A stretch of 64,000 bases of DNA from Strongyloides papillosus (Eukaryota; Nematoda; Chromadorea; Rhabditida; Strongyloididae), in contig SRSI01000031.1 of assembly GCA_005656395.1 (NCBI GenBank), positions 806,001-870,000 of the forward strand. The letters are read 5' to 3'. Position 1 is the first letter of the stretch; the number at the start of each line of letters is the position of its first letter. A program made the position numbers and the translations under genes. Positions 36,014 to 47,634 of this stretch are shown here, in pieces. The notes under the pieces were generated by a model. It was not told the origin of the DNA, did not search any database, and saw only the letters and a program-made list of their open reading frames with translations.

Positions 36014-36530
36014 TTACTTTCTCTTCTGACACTATTATTCTTTGATCAATCGCAAGACAATTTATTATTGTTGTAACAAGACCAATACGATCTGCTAAAA
36101 ATTTCGGCGACCTAGAAAAATTTGAATCAGTTGGAGATTCAATGTACTTATTTATATACTGACACACTGGATCACAATTTTGGAAATTTTTAACTTCTTG
36201 CATATCAAGCAAGATATCCATTTTTCCCTCAGGATGTTGAGTGATTTTCACCACTTTTAATTTCACACCAATAATATGCGTAATCTTAGCATTCGAATAG
36301 ATGATCGGAGCAGCAAGTCTTTGAATTCTATTTGAATATTCTAAGCAAGCATCACTAGTAAGCATTGATTGAATTACTTTATTATACTTAATAACACATC
36401 GCATTCTCGCACTATCTTTCCATTTGGATAGGTATTCAGATAGAGATAACACACTTTCTCTATTAGATTCTATGAAATTCCAGGTTCTTTCAACTGAGGC
36501 ATGTATATATCAAACAACCGTTTATTCTCA
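36014..36530 (-). pseudogene. pol connector/RNase H-side remnant
   Basis: The frame 36452-36014 continues pol between RT and integrase, ending in LAIDQRIIVSEEKV just at the insertion. The ribonuclease H catalytic residues cannot be recognised with confidence; frames change near 36540. Confidence 0.5.
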
Positions 36531-36537
36531 TCTTTGA

Positions 36538-37950
36538 TTATATTGTCAACATAGAAGAAAGTTTCAATTCTAATACAATTATCTTCATAACTATACGTAC
36601 AATACAACATTTTATTAACAGAGGAGTCTTAAACTTATGATACACCTTCATCGCTTCCACAAATTTACACCAAGCTGCTTCTTTCACATCATTCCAATCA
36701 TAATTTTCATTCTTAGGATATAGATTTTTCACAATCATTGAAAATTTTGGAATATGGCGAGCAACAAAATTTAATTTTCCAAGTACACGTTGCATTTGAA
36801 CTGTCGTAGCCGGTCTTTCAAGTTTCTCAAACTCGTCCACCTTGTCTTGTGCAATAGATATGGATTCCATTGATAAAGAAAATCCTAGAAATTCAGTTTT
36901 TTCAATGAAAAACTTACTCTTTTTTAAATTTAATTTTAGTCTCAAATGATATGCCATTTTCATAAACTGGATAAGGTTTTTCTCTTACTCCTGTTTATTA
37001 ACATAGAATATAATATCATCAATATATTGAATAAATTTATTAATATTCCAAAGTTTCATATGGCGATTCAGAGTTGTGTGAAATATATAACTCGATGTAG
37101 TCCATCCAAATTGTAAGCGTGAACTTCCAAAACAACCCAAAGGACAAACAATATTAGCCAATATTTTCTGACTATCTTTTACTTTAAATAATTTAAATGC
37201 CGAAGCAAGATCAATTTGACTAATAACATTCGAAGTACTACTTGAAGATTTCAATAATAATTGAATATCTCTAATACTACTCAACCCTAATTCGGTTTCA
37301 ATAATCATCACATTTTGTTTTCCCGAACCTACACACATTCTATTATCTAAAGTAATAGTAATAGGTGAACAATGAATAGGATTCTTAACTGAATATTTAT
37401 GACCAAGTAAGATTTGTTTATTCAATTCTTTTCCCAGAACTTCTAACTGAGATTGGTTAAGTTTACACGACTGTTGTATTATTGGTTCAAATTCTTCTTT
37501 CAACGGAATTTCTATCTCAACAGCAGGTTCAACTTGTACCTCATTAAATATGTCCTCATTCTCTATAATAACTCTATGGAGCGAAGGAGAACATTTTTCT
37601 AAATAGTTTAACATTTTCAAATTCTCTTGCCTTTTACTCATTATTTCATCAACCTTCTCGTGGATATTTATATGAAGCTGTCTAGCATTCATATTTGTAA
37701 TGGTGGGTTCACCTTCCTGCAACAAAATAAAATTCAGCTCACATCTCTTCATGGTTTCAAGACAAAGCACTTTAAGTTTCACGTAACCTAGACAAGGAAT
37801 AATCGTCTCATCAGCAAGTTTAACCATATGATTTGAAGATTGTATTTCATACTCATAAGATTCTAAATTTTCCAACCACGATATAGGTAACATCGGACTT
37901 TCAGCACCTCCATCCACCATAACAGATAATGCATTATTCGATATCATCAA
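36538..37950 (-). pseudogene. protease-RT remnant
   Basis: Frame 37950-36985 begins with a protease-like MVDGGAES segment (a normal retropepsin has D-T/S-G). It continues into RT with SQIDLASAFKLF, LQFGWTTSSYIFH and the catalytic FIQYIDDIIFYV. A TAA at 36987-36985 interrupts it, and the same frame resumes as the RT thumb, with LKKSKFF...TEFLGF and RPATTVQMQRVLGKLNFVARHIP, to 36538. Gypsy-type RT; inactive as read. Confidence 0.75.
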
Positions 37951-38154
37951 GACAGTTCTAATCGTTGGAGATTGTTGATAAGTATTTGGTACTTTTAAAA
38001 TTTTTTGATTGATTATCTTGGATAAAACTTGCTCTTGTTTTCTATTTGGTCACCGTGATGCATAATGATTTGGATTACCACAAACACAGCAAGATATCGT
38101 TTTACCAACTTGTCGATTTTTATGATTATTAACCATAGATTTTTCAGCATTCGG

Positions 38155-38975
38155 TTAAAGGATTTCAGCAGGTCTCGGATAACGGTCATCATTCTTCTTA
38201 TTGTCATTTATACTATCATGCTTTCTCTCATTGTACATGTTAACAATATTTGTCACGTAATCATCTCTTATTTGATTTCTCCTATATAACTTATCATTAT
38301 AATTATTGAATAATCTACCATCAATACCATTTCTTTTGTCAGTACAAACATCTACTGCGTTATACCTAGTAATGTTATTTGACGTAAACCGGCTATTTGA
38401 AATTCGGTTTATTCCACCATTACCTCTAGTTGTACCACTTATATTGTAATCAGGATTAAGTTGTTTTGAAAAATGATTATTTATTGTCATTCTTTTTAGA
38501 TATGTCTCCCACATCTCACATACATTTGTTGGATTCAATTTGTATTCATCTGCTATATCAGCACATACTAGTTTTGGTATCTCATTCAATATCTTAGCAA
38601 GTTTAAATGCATCTTCTGGCAATATATCATGAATATTACTAATTCTTACTACTATTAATTTCAATCTGGCTAGATACCTCATAGGTGATTCTAAAATTCC
38701 TCTCATTACATCAAGAATATCTATCAGTTTGTTGATTTCAGTTCTGTTTGCTTTTTTCTCAAATTTCATACAGAAACTCTCAATTTCTTCCTCAGTTATA
38801 TCTTCTAAGTTTCTCTCGTACATGCTATAGAAAGTTGTCCTTAATTCAGCAGGTTGATTGCTCAAAAAAATTGGTTCAGTGAAATCCCTAGATCAGCATT
38901 AACATAAAATTCTCTCTTCATATACTCGAAGTATGGCATGATGCCTTCATAAGTTGTCACCGGTTGAACCCTCAT
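38155..38975 (-). pseudogene. gag remnant of the gypsy-like element
   Basis: Starts at ATG 38975 and shifts frame at a T run near 38869. It continues for 236 codons to TAA at 38157-38155. The C-terminal part is Asn/Arg-rich, as in nucleocapsids. Past the stop the same frame reaches a zinc knuckle (CCVCGNPNHYASR) in which the codon for the last Cys is TGA. Confidence 0.7.
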
Positions 38976-39339
38976 GTTGTAAATTACTAACAAATTTCAA
39001 CACAAATTTATTTATAATTATAAGTTATAAAACTAAAAAAGTAAAATAAAATACTATTAAAAAAGGAGTCACCCCAACACTCTTGGGTTTGTATGACTAT
39101 ATTATGAAAACAATTTTTTTTATATATTTTTAATTTTGATGATATATTTTTTTTGATACATTACACGTGTAATGTATAATATTACTGTTGTATCCTAATA
39201 AAAAGATATTTATAGAGGCAACTTTATTATAAAAATCTATCTTTAAATAATCTAAGACATCACAATAATTTAAATATATAATAATATAATATTCAGATAT
39301 ATAAAATATAATATTCAAATATGCCACAATTACATAAAA
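38976..39339. other. spacer upstream of the gypsy-like element
   Basis: No LTR-like partner of the 3' side and no gene recognised. Confidence 0.4.
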
Positions 39340-39880
39340 TAAATACTTAATCCAAAGATATGTGTTGTGTTTCTTTATTAGGAAAGTAGATGTATATCGT
39401 GATTCTTACGGAGTAATTTTAAATTTTTACATAATTAATTTGTTTGTAAGATTAACACTTTTTTAAGAACTAAAAATAATATTTACGTTGTTATGTGAAG
39501 AAAATTTATTTTCATTGCTTAATTATTCAATACAGTATTTTTTAACGTAAACATTTGAAAGATAAAGTTCTACATATCTTTAATTGGTTTTTTAGCATTT
39601 CTATTATTTTTCTATTATAAACTCAACATACTAAAAATAAATCTTGCTCTATTATTTTCTACAGTATATCAAGCTCTCGAAAAACTAAAATTATTATGAA
39701 ATTGTTGGAAAACAAAAGTATAAATAAAAGAAACGACATAATATAAATATCGTTATTATTAGAAATATTCATAATTAAAGTTTTAAAAATGAATAAAAAA
39801 GATACTAAATCTTTTCAATTATTACCAATAAAAAAACTTAAAAAAAATATCTTTATTATTAAACATTAGGGAATATATTT
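39340..39880 (+). repeat. direct repeat, copy 1 (5' of receptor gene)
   Basis: About 540 bp, matched by 42590-43112. Shared anchors include CAAAGATATG, GATGTATATCGTGATTCTTA, TTGTTATGTGAAGAAAATTT and TATATCTTTAATT. No open frame in either copy. Confidence 0.7.
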
Positions 39881-40527
39881 TAAAAAACGAAACAAGCATA
39901 ACATTATTTTATTTTTTTTGTTCTGACTTGACAACATTATTATCTTAAGTTAAAATATATGTTTAATGACTTAAGAGAAACTATTTTTATTAAATATTTT
40001 TAGCCTATAAATACAATTCAAGTGTCCATAAAATATAACAAAATTTAATATAATTTGAATAAATCTATATCAGTGAAATATCATTATAAAATGATTATTT
40101 TGTATCATCACTTTTTTATTCTATTGACGAACACGTTTTTTGTAGAAATTTTTTTCAGCTTAATTTATAATTAATTTATTTTTATGATATAAAAATTTCA
40201 AAATTTAACAATTTTAAAATTATTAATACAGTTTTGAGTTAAAGTGTATATATTAATGGAGTTATAATGCCTCTAATTAGGCATTTGTTTAAAATACTAC
40301 TGTAGTTTCTTCAAATTTTTTAACATTTCAGAAATCAAAATAAATTTTCTTTACTGTTAATTAAGCAAAAATTTATATGGTTAGAATAGTCACTTTAAAC
40401 TATAAGTTACATTTCTTTTGTAAATATCGTTTGATAAATAATTAAAGACATTGTTTTAGTACCAATAATTTCTATAGATTCACGAGAAACGTTTTCTAAG
40501 AGTGTATATTAGACTTATCTTCTAAAA
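39881..40527. other. upstream region of the 40528 receptor
   Basis: AT-rich, no coding frame. Presumably promoter and 5' UTR of the following gene. Confidence 0.4.
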
Positions 40528-41500
40528 ATGGTTGATATAAATTTGATCGTTGAAATCATTCAGCTTATATATAAGATACCATCAATGCTTCTAATGACGC
40601 TAACAACATATGCTATAATAAAAGAAATCAAAAATAAAAACGCCTATTTTAACAAACAATTTTATACAATAATTGTTTGCAAATTAACTAATGAAATTAT
40701 TTTCGTAATGACTATTTTCATATTTTTTAAATTACCTAAATGGGGATTTTATAATAATTTTTTGGAAAACAATGATTGGACTGCAACAATATTCTATATT
40801 TTAGCAGCACAACAAACAACTTTTATGTTTCTTATAACACTTTTAATCAGTGTAAATAGATATATAGCTGTTAAATATCCTTTATTATATAAACTTTATT
40901 TTTCAAAAGCAAAAATAGTTTTTGTATTACTATCTTTTATCATGTTATCAACAATGATTGGACTTGGAAATATTTTTTTTGATGCAAGATACAAAAAATC
41001 TGATTTATTTGGTTATCTTACCCCAACTTTGAAATCTAAAAATTTAATTTATTATCAAATGTTCGGTCAAATCTTTTTACTTGGAAACATTTCCATTGCA
41101 ACATTTGTTTTTAACGTAATGGCTATTTTAGCATTGAAGAAACTCAACAAAATTAATAATAAATTTAAAAAACAATTTTATTATATCATATACTCAATTT
41201 TTACCTTTATAACTTTATTATTTGTTGAGGCTTTCTTTGCCTGTAGATTTATTGCTGTAAAATATGAAATTAGATCATTTGCTCGTATAATTTATTTTCT
41301 CCAAGTTGTTGCATTTGATTTAACATCTGTTGGAGACTTCTATTTTCTTATTTATTCGTGGTAGGTTGAGATTATTAACGTTTGTATATAAGTAAAATTA
41401 AATTTTTAGTAATGAACTAAGAAATGCATTGAAAACTATTTTTGGATGTTCTCAAAAATTCAATAACAAAGTTAACATAAAAATTCCCTATAGAAGATAA
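40528..41500 (+). CDS. 7TM chemoreceptor, Srv/Srsx-like (2 exons)
   Basis: Exons 40528-41360 and 41410-41500 join through a 49-nt phase-2 intron (GTG|GTAGGT...TTTTTAG|T), giving 307 residues. The splice replaces the apparent stop after TM7 with a Cys and adds a basic tail (ELRNALKTIFGC...), as expected for this receptor class. Seven hydrophobic segments are visible. TM3 ends LLISVNRYIAVKYPLLY, and TM4 begins after Y-F-S-K. This is a rhodopsin-like nematode layout; the family could be Srv, Srsx or Sru and I cannot decide. The gene is not closely related to the other receptors in the window. Confidence 0.8.
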
Positions 41501-42589
41501 TTTGTTCATTAATTCAAAAAGATTCAATTATAAATGATGGTTAAAGTTATAAATTATTTATGAAATTATATAAATTTCTTCAAGACTAAAGATGATGCTT
41601 ATTCTGTTCTTAGAATTTTATTCTCACAATGCGAAAGATTAGTTTCAAGTACAGTATATTATTATTGTCAAATTCTTTGGTCTCTAGATCAAGTTTCATT
41701 GGTAAACCTTAAGAAGATTTTGAATTAACCTTAAAGTAGTGTTTAAAATTTTTTCTAAGAATTAGACAATAAATTATACCAAAGCACTAAGCAGCAATAC
41801 ACAAACCAATATTTATATTTTTTGTGAATCTTTCTCAATTTTAATGTTATTTTTAAATATATTATTAGCTTTTTTTCAGATCTTAATAACTTTATTTACA
41901 ATACTTTATGAAATTGCATTCAAATTTCTGTTTATGTGTATGATGAAATAAATTTATTCTAGAAATTAAAAAATATTTCGTTTTTTTTACTATCTAAAAT
42001 AACATCTAAATTTTTGAATTTATTTATTTTTCTGTATAAATTAAATATTGCCGACATATATTAGAGGGGGATAATTGATTAAAAGGATTATTTTATATTT
42101 TTAGCTTTTAATAATAAAAATATACAATCAGCGATGAGTCTAGTGAATTGGTTAGTTATGAAACCAATTTAGAGGATGATAAAGAAGAGTTTGCAAACTG
42201 TTTACTAAAAACTTTGATGCGTACCAAATGGAAGCAGTTATGATTTTTAGCATAAAAATATCGGGTAGGCTTAAATTATATGGTATGGATATTTAAATAA
42301 GTAAAACAGTAGGTGGATTAAGGTTAGTTGTTTTTCCATATGTGGATCTAATTGAAAAATCTCATATTTTAGATGAGAAAAAATAATACTAATGTTCTTG
42401 AAGGTTTAAATGAATACTATTCTATGACAATAACTTTTTCTACACCAGAAGTAATTACAAAAACATTTTGCGGATTTAAGAAATCTTTTACAGAAGACGA
42501 TTGAAATGTAAAATATTCTGATTATGATTAAATGTTCTTGATGAGTAATTATATTGACATATGTAATTAATTTAGTTAAGTATTTAGAT
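41501..42589. other. intergenic, possible decayed coding fragments
   Basis: Two short coding-like stretches: about 41578-41729 (plus) and about 42132-42250 (plus, acidic, following a TATTTTTAG acceptor-like site). Neither has a start, homology I recognise or a consistent splice partner. They may be remnants of a decayed gene copy. Confidence 0.3.
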
Positions 42590-43112
42590 AAAGTAAATAC
42601 TTTATTCAAAGATATGGGTTATGTTTTTTATAAAGAAAATAAATGTATATCGTGATTCTTAGGGTCAATTTGAAATATTTACAAAATTAATTTGTTAGTA
42701 AAAGTAAACTTTTCAAACAATTAAAAAAAATATTTATTTTGTTATGTGAAGAAAATTTCCTTTCATCGTTTGATTATGTTAATACTATGTTTTATAAAAA
42801 AACTATTGAAGATAAAATTCTATATATCTTTAATTCATTTTTTAATACTTTTATTATTTTTCCGTTATAGATCCAACGTATTAAAAATACAGTTTTGTAA
42901 TGTGATTTCCTACTTTATATTAGGTCTTGGAGATAAACTAAAATTATTACAAAATTCTTTGAAAATAAAAGTGTAAATAACACAATTACCTAGTACAAAT
43001 GTAATTATTACTATAAATATTCATAATATAAATTTTTAAAAGGCATAGAAAAGATAATAAATTTTTTTAATTACCATCAATTAAAGGAAATTGAAGAAAA
43101 TATCGTTTTTAA
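42590..43112 (+). repeat. direct repeat, copy 2 (3' of receptor gene)
   Basis: Partner of 39340-39880, same orientation, offset about 3.25 kb. It ends where the hAT-like element begins. Confidence 0.7.
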
Positions 43113-43117
43113 TAGAG

Positions 43118-43604
43118 TACGATGAACCGAAAGATTTATGGTTCGGTTCGAACTGGTTCCAGAGTGTAAATGATGTTGGTTCTTGAGCCGAATTTTTGCG
43201 GTTTCAATTATATTCGAATCGAGCAAATGAACCATATATTTTTTTTATAAAAACAAGTTATAAATTTTTAGTAGAAGGTTTTTTCTTAAATACACTAAAT
43301 AAGGGTGTCTTCTACGATTTTAAAAAAATTTGCGGTTTTTTCATTTAATAAATTTATATAGATGTATATTTTAAGCTATTTTTGCTAATAAATTAAATAA
43401 TTATAGTCAGATTTAATATTTTTTTTTATATATACATATATATTCGTTAAAAATATCTAAAATGTTATATATCAGGTTTGAACTGATAAAAATGAATGGT
43501 TCTGTTCGAGCCGGTATTTAAGCCAACGTGTCATCGGTTCGGGTACTGCATTAGTTTTGACTCGCTCAAACCGTTTGAACCGTTCGTTTTCAAGAGCCGT
43601 AGTA
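43118..43604. mobile_element. probable hAT-like element
   Basis: About 490 bp with relatively GC-rich ends made of GGTTCGAACC-like motifs. The left reads ATGGTTCGGTTCGAACTGGTT and the right carries GGTTCGGG, AACCGTTTGAACCGTTCG. Such degenerate GGTTCGAAC ends are common in hAT-type elements. No transposase frame; target duplication not resolved. Confidence 0.45.
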
Positions 43605-43629
43605 TTCTTACGTTTTATATATATTTTGA

Positions 43630-44340
43630 GGGTTATTCTTGAAAATGAATCTTATTTTTAATGCCATAGTTTAACATTAAATGATAATATTACGTTTTTC
43701 TATCATTTTGTCTGGATAAATGCAAATAAAAATTTCCTGTAAAAAGTTAAGATGGTATTTCTTTTAAAATATGGTAGAAATTACCTAATGTAAATTAATA
43801 CATTTAATGACATCTTTAATTGTAATGTAAATTGTAAAGAACACAATGTTTTAGAGAACAAGACAATTTTATAAAAATTGATTTCGTAAATTTTTATATT
43901 GAAGACAAAATATTTTTTAAACATTCACTTTATCAAATAATTCTTCTTACAATAAATATTTTGTTCAAAAGATAAAAAGTGTACGAAGTGATATTTTTAA
44001 ATTTATTTATCAAAATTAAGTTGGTAATTTACTTTTTACGAGAATCTTTTTACATTTAATTGAAAAATGTACTTCAAACAGAAATGAATAATTAAAAAGC
44101 ATATAAAATGATCATTTTTCTATTTGTCAGGCAGTTTTTAAGATAAATATGGAAATAATAATATAAATTATCGAAAATAACCCTTAAAAGTACAAAAAAG
44201 TACTAAAACTGTATCAAAACACTATATAAACTAAATTTCAGTCAAGAGTTTTGACAAGTTCTAATTTGGCTAGTTAGGGTGATTCCCTACCCCGGCAGCA
44301 CTTTTGAATAAAGCGCACTAAATTTTATCTTTTTTTGACT
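43630..44340 (+). repeat. direct repeat around tRNA-Gly, copy 1
   Basis: About 700 bp, homologous to 44628-45350. Anchors include CTTGAAAAT near the start, GATAATATTRCGTTTTT, ACTATATAAA/ATCTATAAAA and CAGTCA...AGTTTTGAC near the end. Confidence 0.65.
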
Positions 44341-44449
44341 AAGATAATGAATACTTTGTCAAATTTATATGTAACAAACAGTTTATCGAAAAAGGGTGCC
44401 CAGATTGGTGACTTAAGATCGGAGAAACTTCGAAGTCAGCAAAGAAGAA

Positions 44450-44520
44450 TGCGTTGACCGGGAATCGAACCCGGGACTCCCGCGTGGCAGGCGAGAATTA
44501 TACCACTTAACCATCAACGC
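44450..44520 (-). tRNA. tRNA-Gly (anticodon GCC)
   Basis: On the minus strand a full cloverleaf is visible. It has a 7-bp acceptor stem (GCGTTGA/TCAACGC), a D-arm with GGTTAAGTGG, an anticodon arm with loop CTGCCAC (GCC) and a T-arm GGTTCGATTCC inside CCGGG/CCCGG pairing. Internal A and B boxes are intact, with discriminator A at 44450. No intron. A T-rich stretch (TTCTTCTTT) follows as a possible Pol III terminator. Confidence 0.97.
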
Positions 44521-44627
44521 TCGTGCATACCGCCCTCTCAACTTGCCAGGGGAAAATTGTCAAGACATTCTATTTATTTTAGCTTATATTTATTTTTTAA
44601 AGAATTCTAACATTTTTTATATTAATT

Positions 44628-45350
44628 AAAAGCATATTCTTGAAAATAAGCCATCTTTCAGTTTGATATTTTTCTTAAAGAAGATAATATTGCGTTTTTA
44701 GATCGTTTTGTTTAGGTAAAACAAATAAAATTTATAAAAAATTTAAAATTGTTTTATAAAAAATAACTTTTTTAAGTATAGATATTATATAAATAATTCG
44801 TGCTTAATATTAACTTTAATAAAAAGTAGTAATTCTTTACATTCTAGATATTTTATTAAAACGATAAAAATTGTGGAAATTCATATCCTTAACATTTTCA
44901 CTGAAATTAATCTACAAATTTAATCTACATTAAACTTCTTTAAATTTATATGAAGAATATGCTTAAACAACATAAGGAAACAATAGAAAATACTAGATAA
45001 TTATTACATGATCAGTCAGGCTATTTTTTATTATACTTTTTTAATGAGAATTAAGCTTGAGAATTTTTTTAAATATCTAATTTCGGAAAAGTGTATATTT
45101 TTAATTAAAAAAAACTTATTAATCACTTTATTTAATTCTGAAAGGTATAATATAGTGGTAATTTTTACTGAAAAAAAATGGAATTATGAGATAAATTACC
45201 GTAAATAATCCTCTAAAGTATAAATAAATATTAAAATTCTACTAAAACATCTATAAAAAAATTCCAGTCATAGTTTTGACCTATTTTCAATTAATGAGTT
45301 AATGAGACTCCTTTGCACTCTGTCCGGCACAAATGGGTGAGTTATTTTAG
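44628..45350 (+). repeat. direct repeat around tRNA-Gly, copy 2
   Basis: Partner of 43630-44340 in the same order and orientation. The tRNA lies between the two copies. No second tRNA follows this copy. Confidence 0.65.
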
Positions 45351-46101
45351 GACATTTATTTTGATATATATTGTATATGAATGGTAATTTATGAAAAACC
45401 TTATTGTCATTACTGTGTATTATAGGATTGTGGTTGCAAATTTTTTTTGATTTAAATTTATTTATTAATTAAATGTTATCATAAAATTTTTTAAAACGAG
45501 CTTAAAAATTTGTTATTATAATTATGTTGGTAAACATTGTTTGTTGATTATTCACCATAATTAAATGTAATCATGGTGATCAATTACATAATTCGAGCAT
45601 CATATAATCTAAATCCTGAGAACAAATAATATAATAATCTAAAAAATTGAAAATACAGATTTCATAAAAGTTTTTTTTAATAGAAATTGATAATTTTTAC
45701 ACGGTTAGAAATAATTACAGATGCTAACATCTCTGCAATAAATTTTTGAACTAAAAAGTTGCTATAACTTTTTTTATAAAATCAGAAAAAATAGATTATT
45801 TCTTATCTCTATATTTGAAATAAAATTTTACAGTTAATATGTTTTTTTCAAACATAATTTTAAAAAAATAATTAAATTAACTTTATATTTGCTAAGCAAC
45901 TTTTTTAAACAGTTATAAATGTTATATGAAAACATGTTTTGAGAAACTGCATCAGTTTTTTTTTCTCCAATAAAAGTAATTTATTTTAATTATTAAATGA
46001 TTTTTTTATGAATCTATAGAAGAAAAACCATTTTTTTTATTTTGACAAAAATAAAATTAATTTCATCTTCGAATGTTTATAATATTTATATATGTAGTAT
46101 A
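45351..46101. other. intergenic, no gene seen
   Basis: AT-rich spacer with no supported feature. Contains the 3' side of the carrier gene. Confidence 0.5.
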
Positions 46102-47154
46102 TCATTCTACAACTATACCAAAATTTACTCTTAATTCTTCAGAAATAATGAATATTAGCATAGTATATGGAGCAATTCTAATAAAAGCTGGAATTAATCC
46201 TTTATATAAAGCTTGTGGTCCAAGTTTTAAAGTATAGAGGATACAATCAAGGTATCCTTTGAATACACCTGGTTCTGAGTTCATGATTCTTATTTTAATT
46301 GTATCTACAGGTTGAGTTAAAAGAGTTGCAACACCAGCAGCAATAAATGAGCCAACAAAAAATGTTAGCAAATTATCATGAAAAAATCCTGTCTCCAAAA
46401 GTAATATTTTTATTTGATCATAAAATGCTGCTTGACCTACTGTTAAGAATGAGGCTCTTGTCGATGCAAGCTCCCAACCCTTAAATAAGCTTAAAAAGCC
46501 TTCTTCTTTTACCATTCTATAAATCGAGTCAAAAGCATGTTTATAATTTCTCCTTTCTTTATGTGGAAGTTTGGCATCGTTCATCATTCTTACACAAGTT
46601 TTATCGGCTGGTGTGCCAAAAAATCCACCAATAGCACCAGAAACAGCTGCACACAATGCTTTTACCCAAAAATGTATGTCTTTTCCACCCTCAAAATTAT
46701 TTTTTAATAAATCATATAAAGTAAAACGGGTAGCTGCACTTGTTGCTTGTCTAAATAAATTACCAGTTATTCCTGAATAAAATCCAAATATGCCATCTAA
46801 TTTATAAACATTAATTATTGCACCAATTATTCCAACTTTAACAACTTGTTGGGTTTGTAAATGAACTTTTATTAATTCAATAGGGTGTGTAGCAAATCCT
46901 GCAACACATGAAGCAAAACCTCCAAACCAAAATCTATTTTTTCTTATATTTTGTTTTGTTAATGTTTCATTTTCAGAAGATCTATTAACATTTAAAAATG
47001 CTATAAAAATATTTTTATTAACACCTATAATAAGTAACCTACTAGTGCAATTATTTTTTTTACAACTATTATTATCGACTGTTTTTCCAGTTATATCATT
47101 ATTTAGAATAAAAATACTGAACATAAACAATATAATGATATTTTGAGAGATCAT
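46102..47154 (-). CDS. mitochondrial dicarboxylate carrier (SLC25A10-like)
   Basis: Inner-membrane exchanger of malate/succinate for phosphate or sulfate (family knowledge). Residues about 73-350 form three carrier repeats, each with two membrane segments. The signatures are HPIELIKVHLQTQQ (repeat 1), TPADKTCVRMMND with RRNYKHA after it (repeat 2), and QPVDTIKIRIMNS (repeat 3). FRQATSAATRF, TVGQAAFYDQIK and LGPQALYKGL fit dicarboxylate carriers more closely than other SLC25 members. The frame from the only available ATG adds about 70 residues with a hydrophobic start and no counterpart in usual carriers of about 290 residues. A 42-nt in-frame GTAGGT...TATAG segment inside this extension could be an intron. 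The real start may therefore be different. Confidence 0.9.
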   Translation of the reverse strand: MISQNIIILFMFSIFILNNDITGKTVDNNSCKKNNCTSRLLIIGVNKNIFIAFLNVNRSSENETLTKQNIRKNRFWFGGFASCVAGFATHPIELIKVHLQTQQVVKVGIIGAIINVYKLDGIFGFYSGITGNLFRQATSAATRFTLYDLLKNNFEGGKDIHFWVKALCAAVSGAIGGFFGTPADKTCVRMMNDAKLPHKERRNYKHAFDSIYRMVKEEGFLSLFKGWELASTRASFLTVGQAAFYDQIKILLLETGFFHDNLLTFFVGSFIAAGVATLLTQPVDTIKIRIMNSEPGVFKGYLDCILYTLKLGPQALYKGLIPAFIRIAPYTMLIFIISEELRVNFGIVVE

Positions 47155-47634
47155 TTAATAAAAGTATTCTGGAAAATTATTATCGCAACATTTTATACAC
47201 CTTCACTAACAAAATTAACGGTTATTTAATTAACCAATCAGTCAAAATCACTCCCTAAAATTGATTTCTTTTTGTACATTTAAAATATTATTAATTATCT
47301 TTTGTATGATAAATATTATTTACTCTAAATATTTTTGCGACATATCCATGTACTTTTAATAATTTAGTATAAGGAATATTAAAAGATAAATGTTTTACAT
47401 AATTAAAATTAAATATTTCTTAATATATTAAATGAAATATTTTTATTCATTTTAATGAAACATTATAGAAGATACTATTTATTTTTGAAAATTAATAAAT
47501 CTATTTTTATCTTTTAAGGAGTTATATATAAATAAATAATTTCCATTTTTCTTCTCATGATTTTTTAAATTAACTTTCATCAACATCATTCTTCGCTAAT
47601 TTTTTCTTGTGCTTTATGTATGATTTAATGCGAT
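47155..47634. other. intergenic, no gene seen
   Basis: Spacer between the carrier and the transthyretin-like gene; no supported feature. Confidence 0.5.

Larger units (their letters stand above)
33518..38975 (-). mobile_element. decayed Ty3/gypsy-like retroelement
   Basis: In 5' to 3' order on the minus strand: gag (38975-38155), zinc knuckle, protease-like domain, RT (YIDD), RT thumb, connector and integrase, ending in a tail frame at 33518. The order protease-RT-integrase and the RT motifs fit Ty3/gypsy rather than copia. It has several in-frame stops and frameshifts, plus a 960-bp DNA transposon inserted between the connector and integrase zinc finger. LTRs were not found. Confidence 0.8.

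Noticed and set aside
45008..45208. 66-codon frame
   Set aside because: Falls in the second copy of a non-coding direct repeat; the first copy has no matching open frame.
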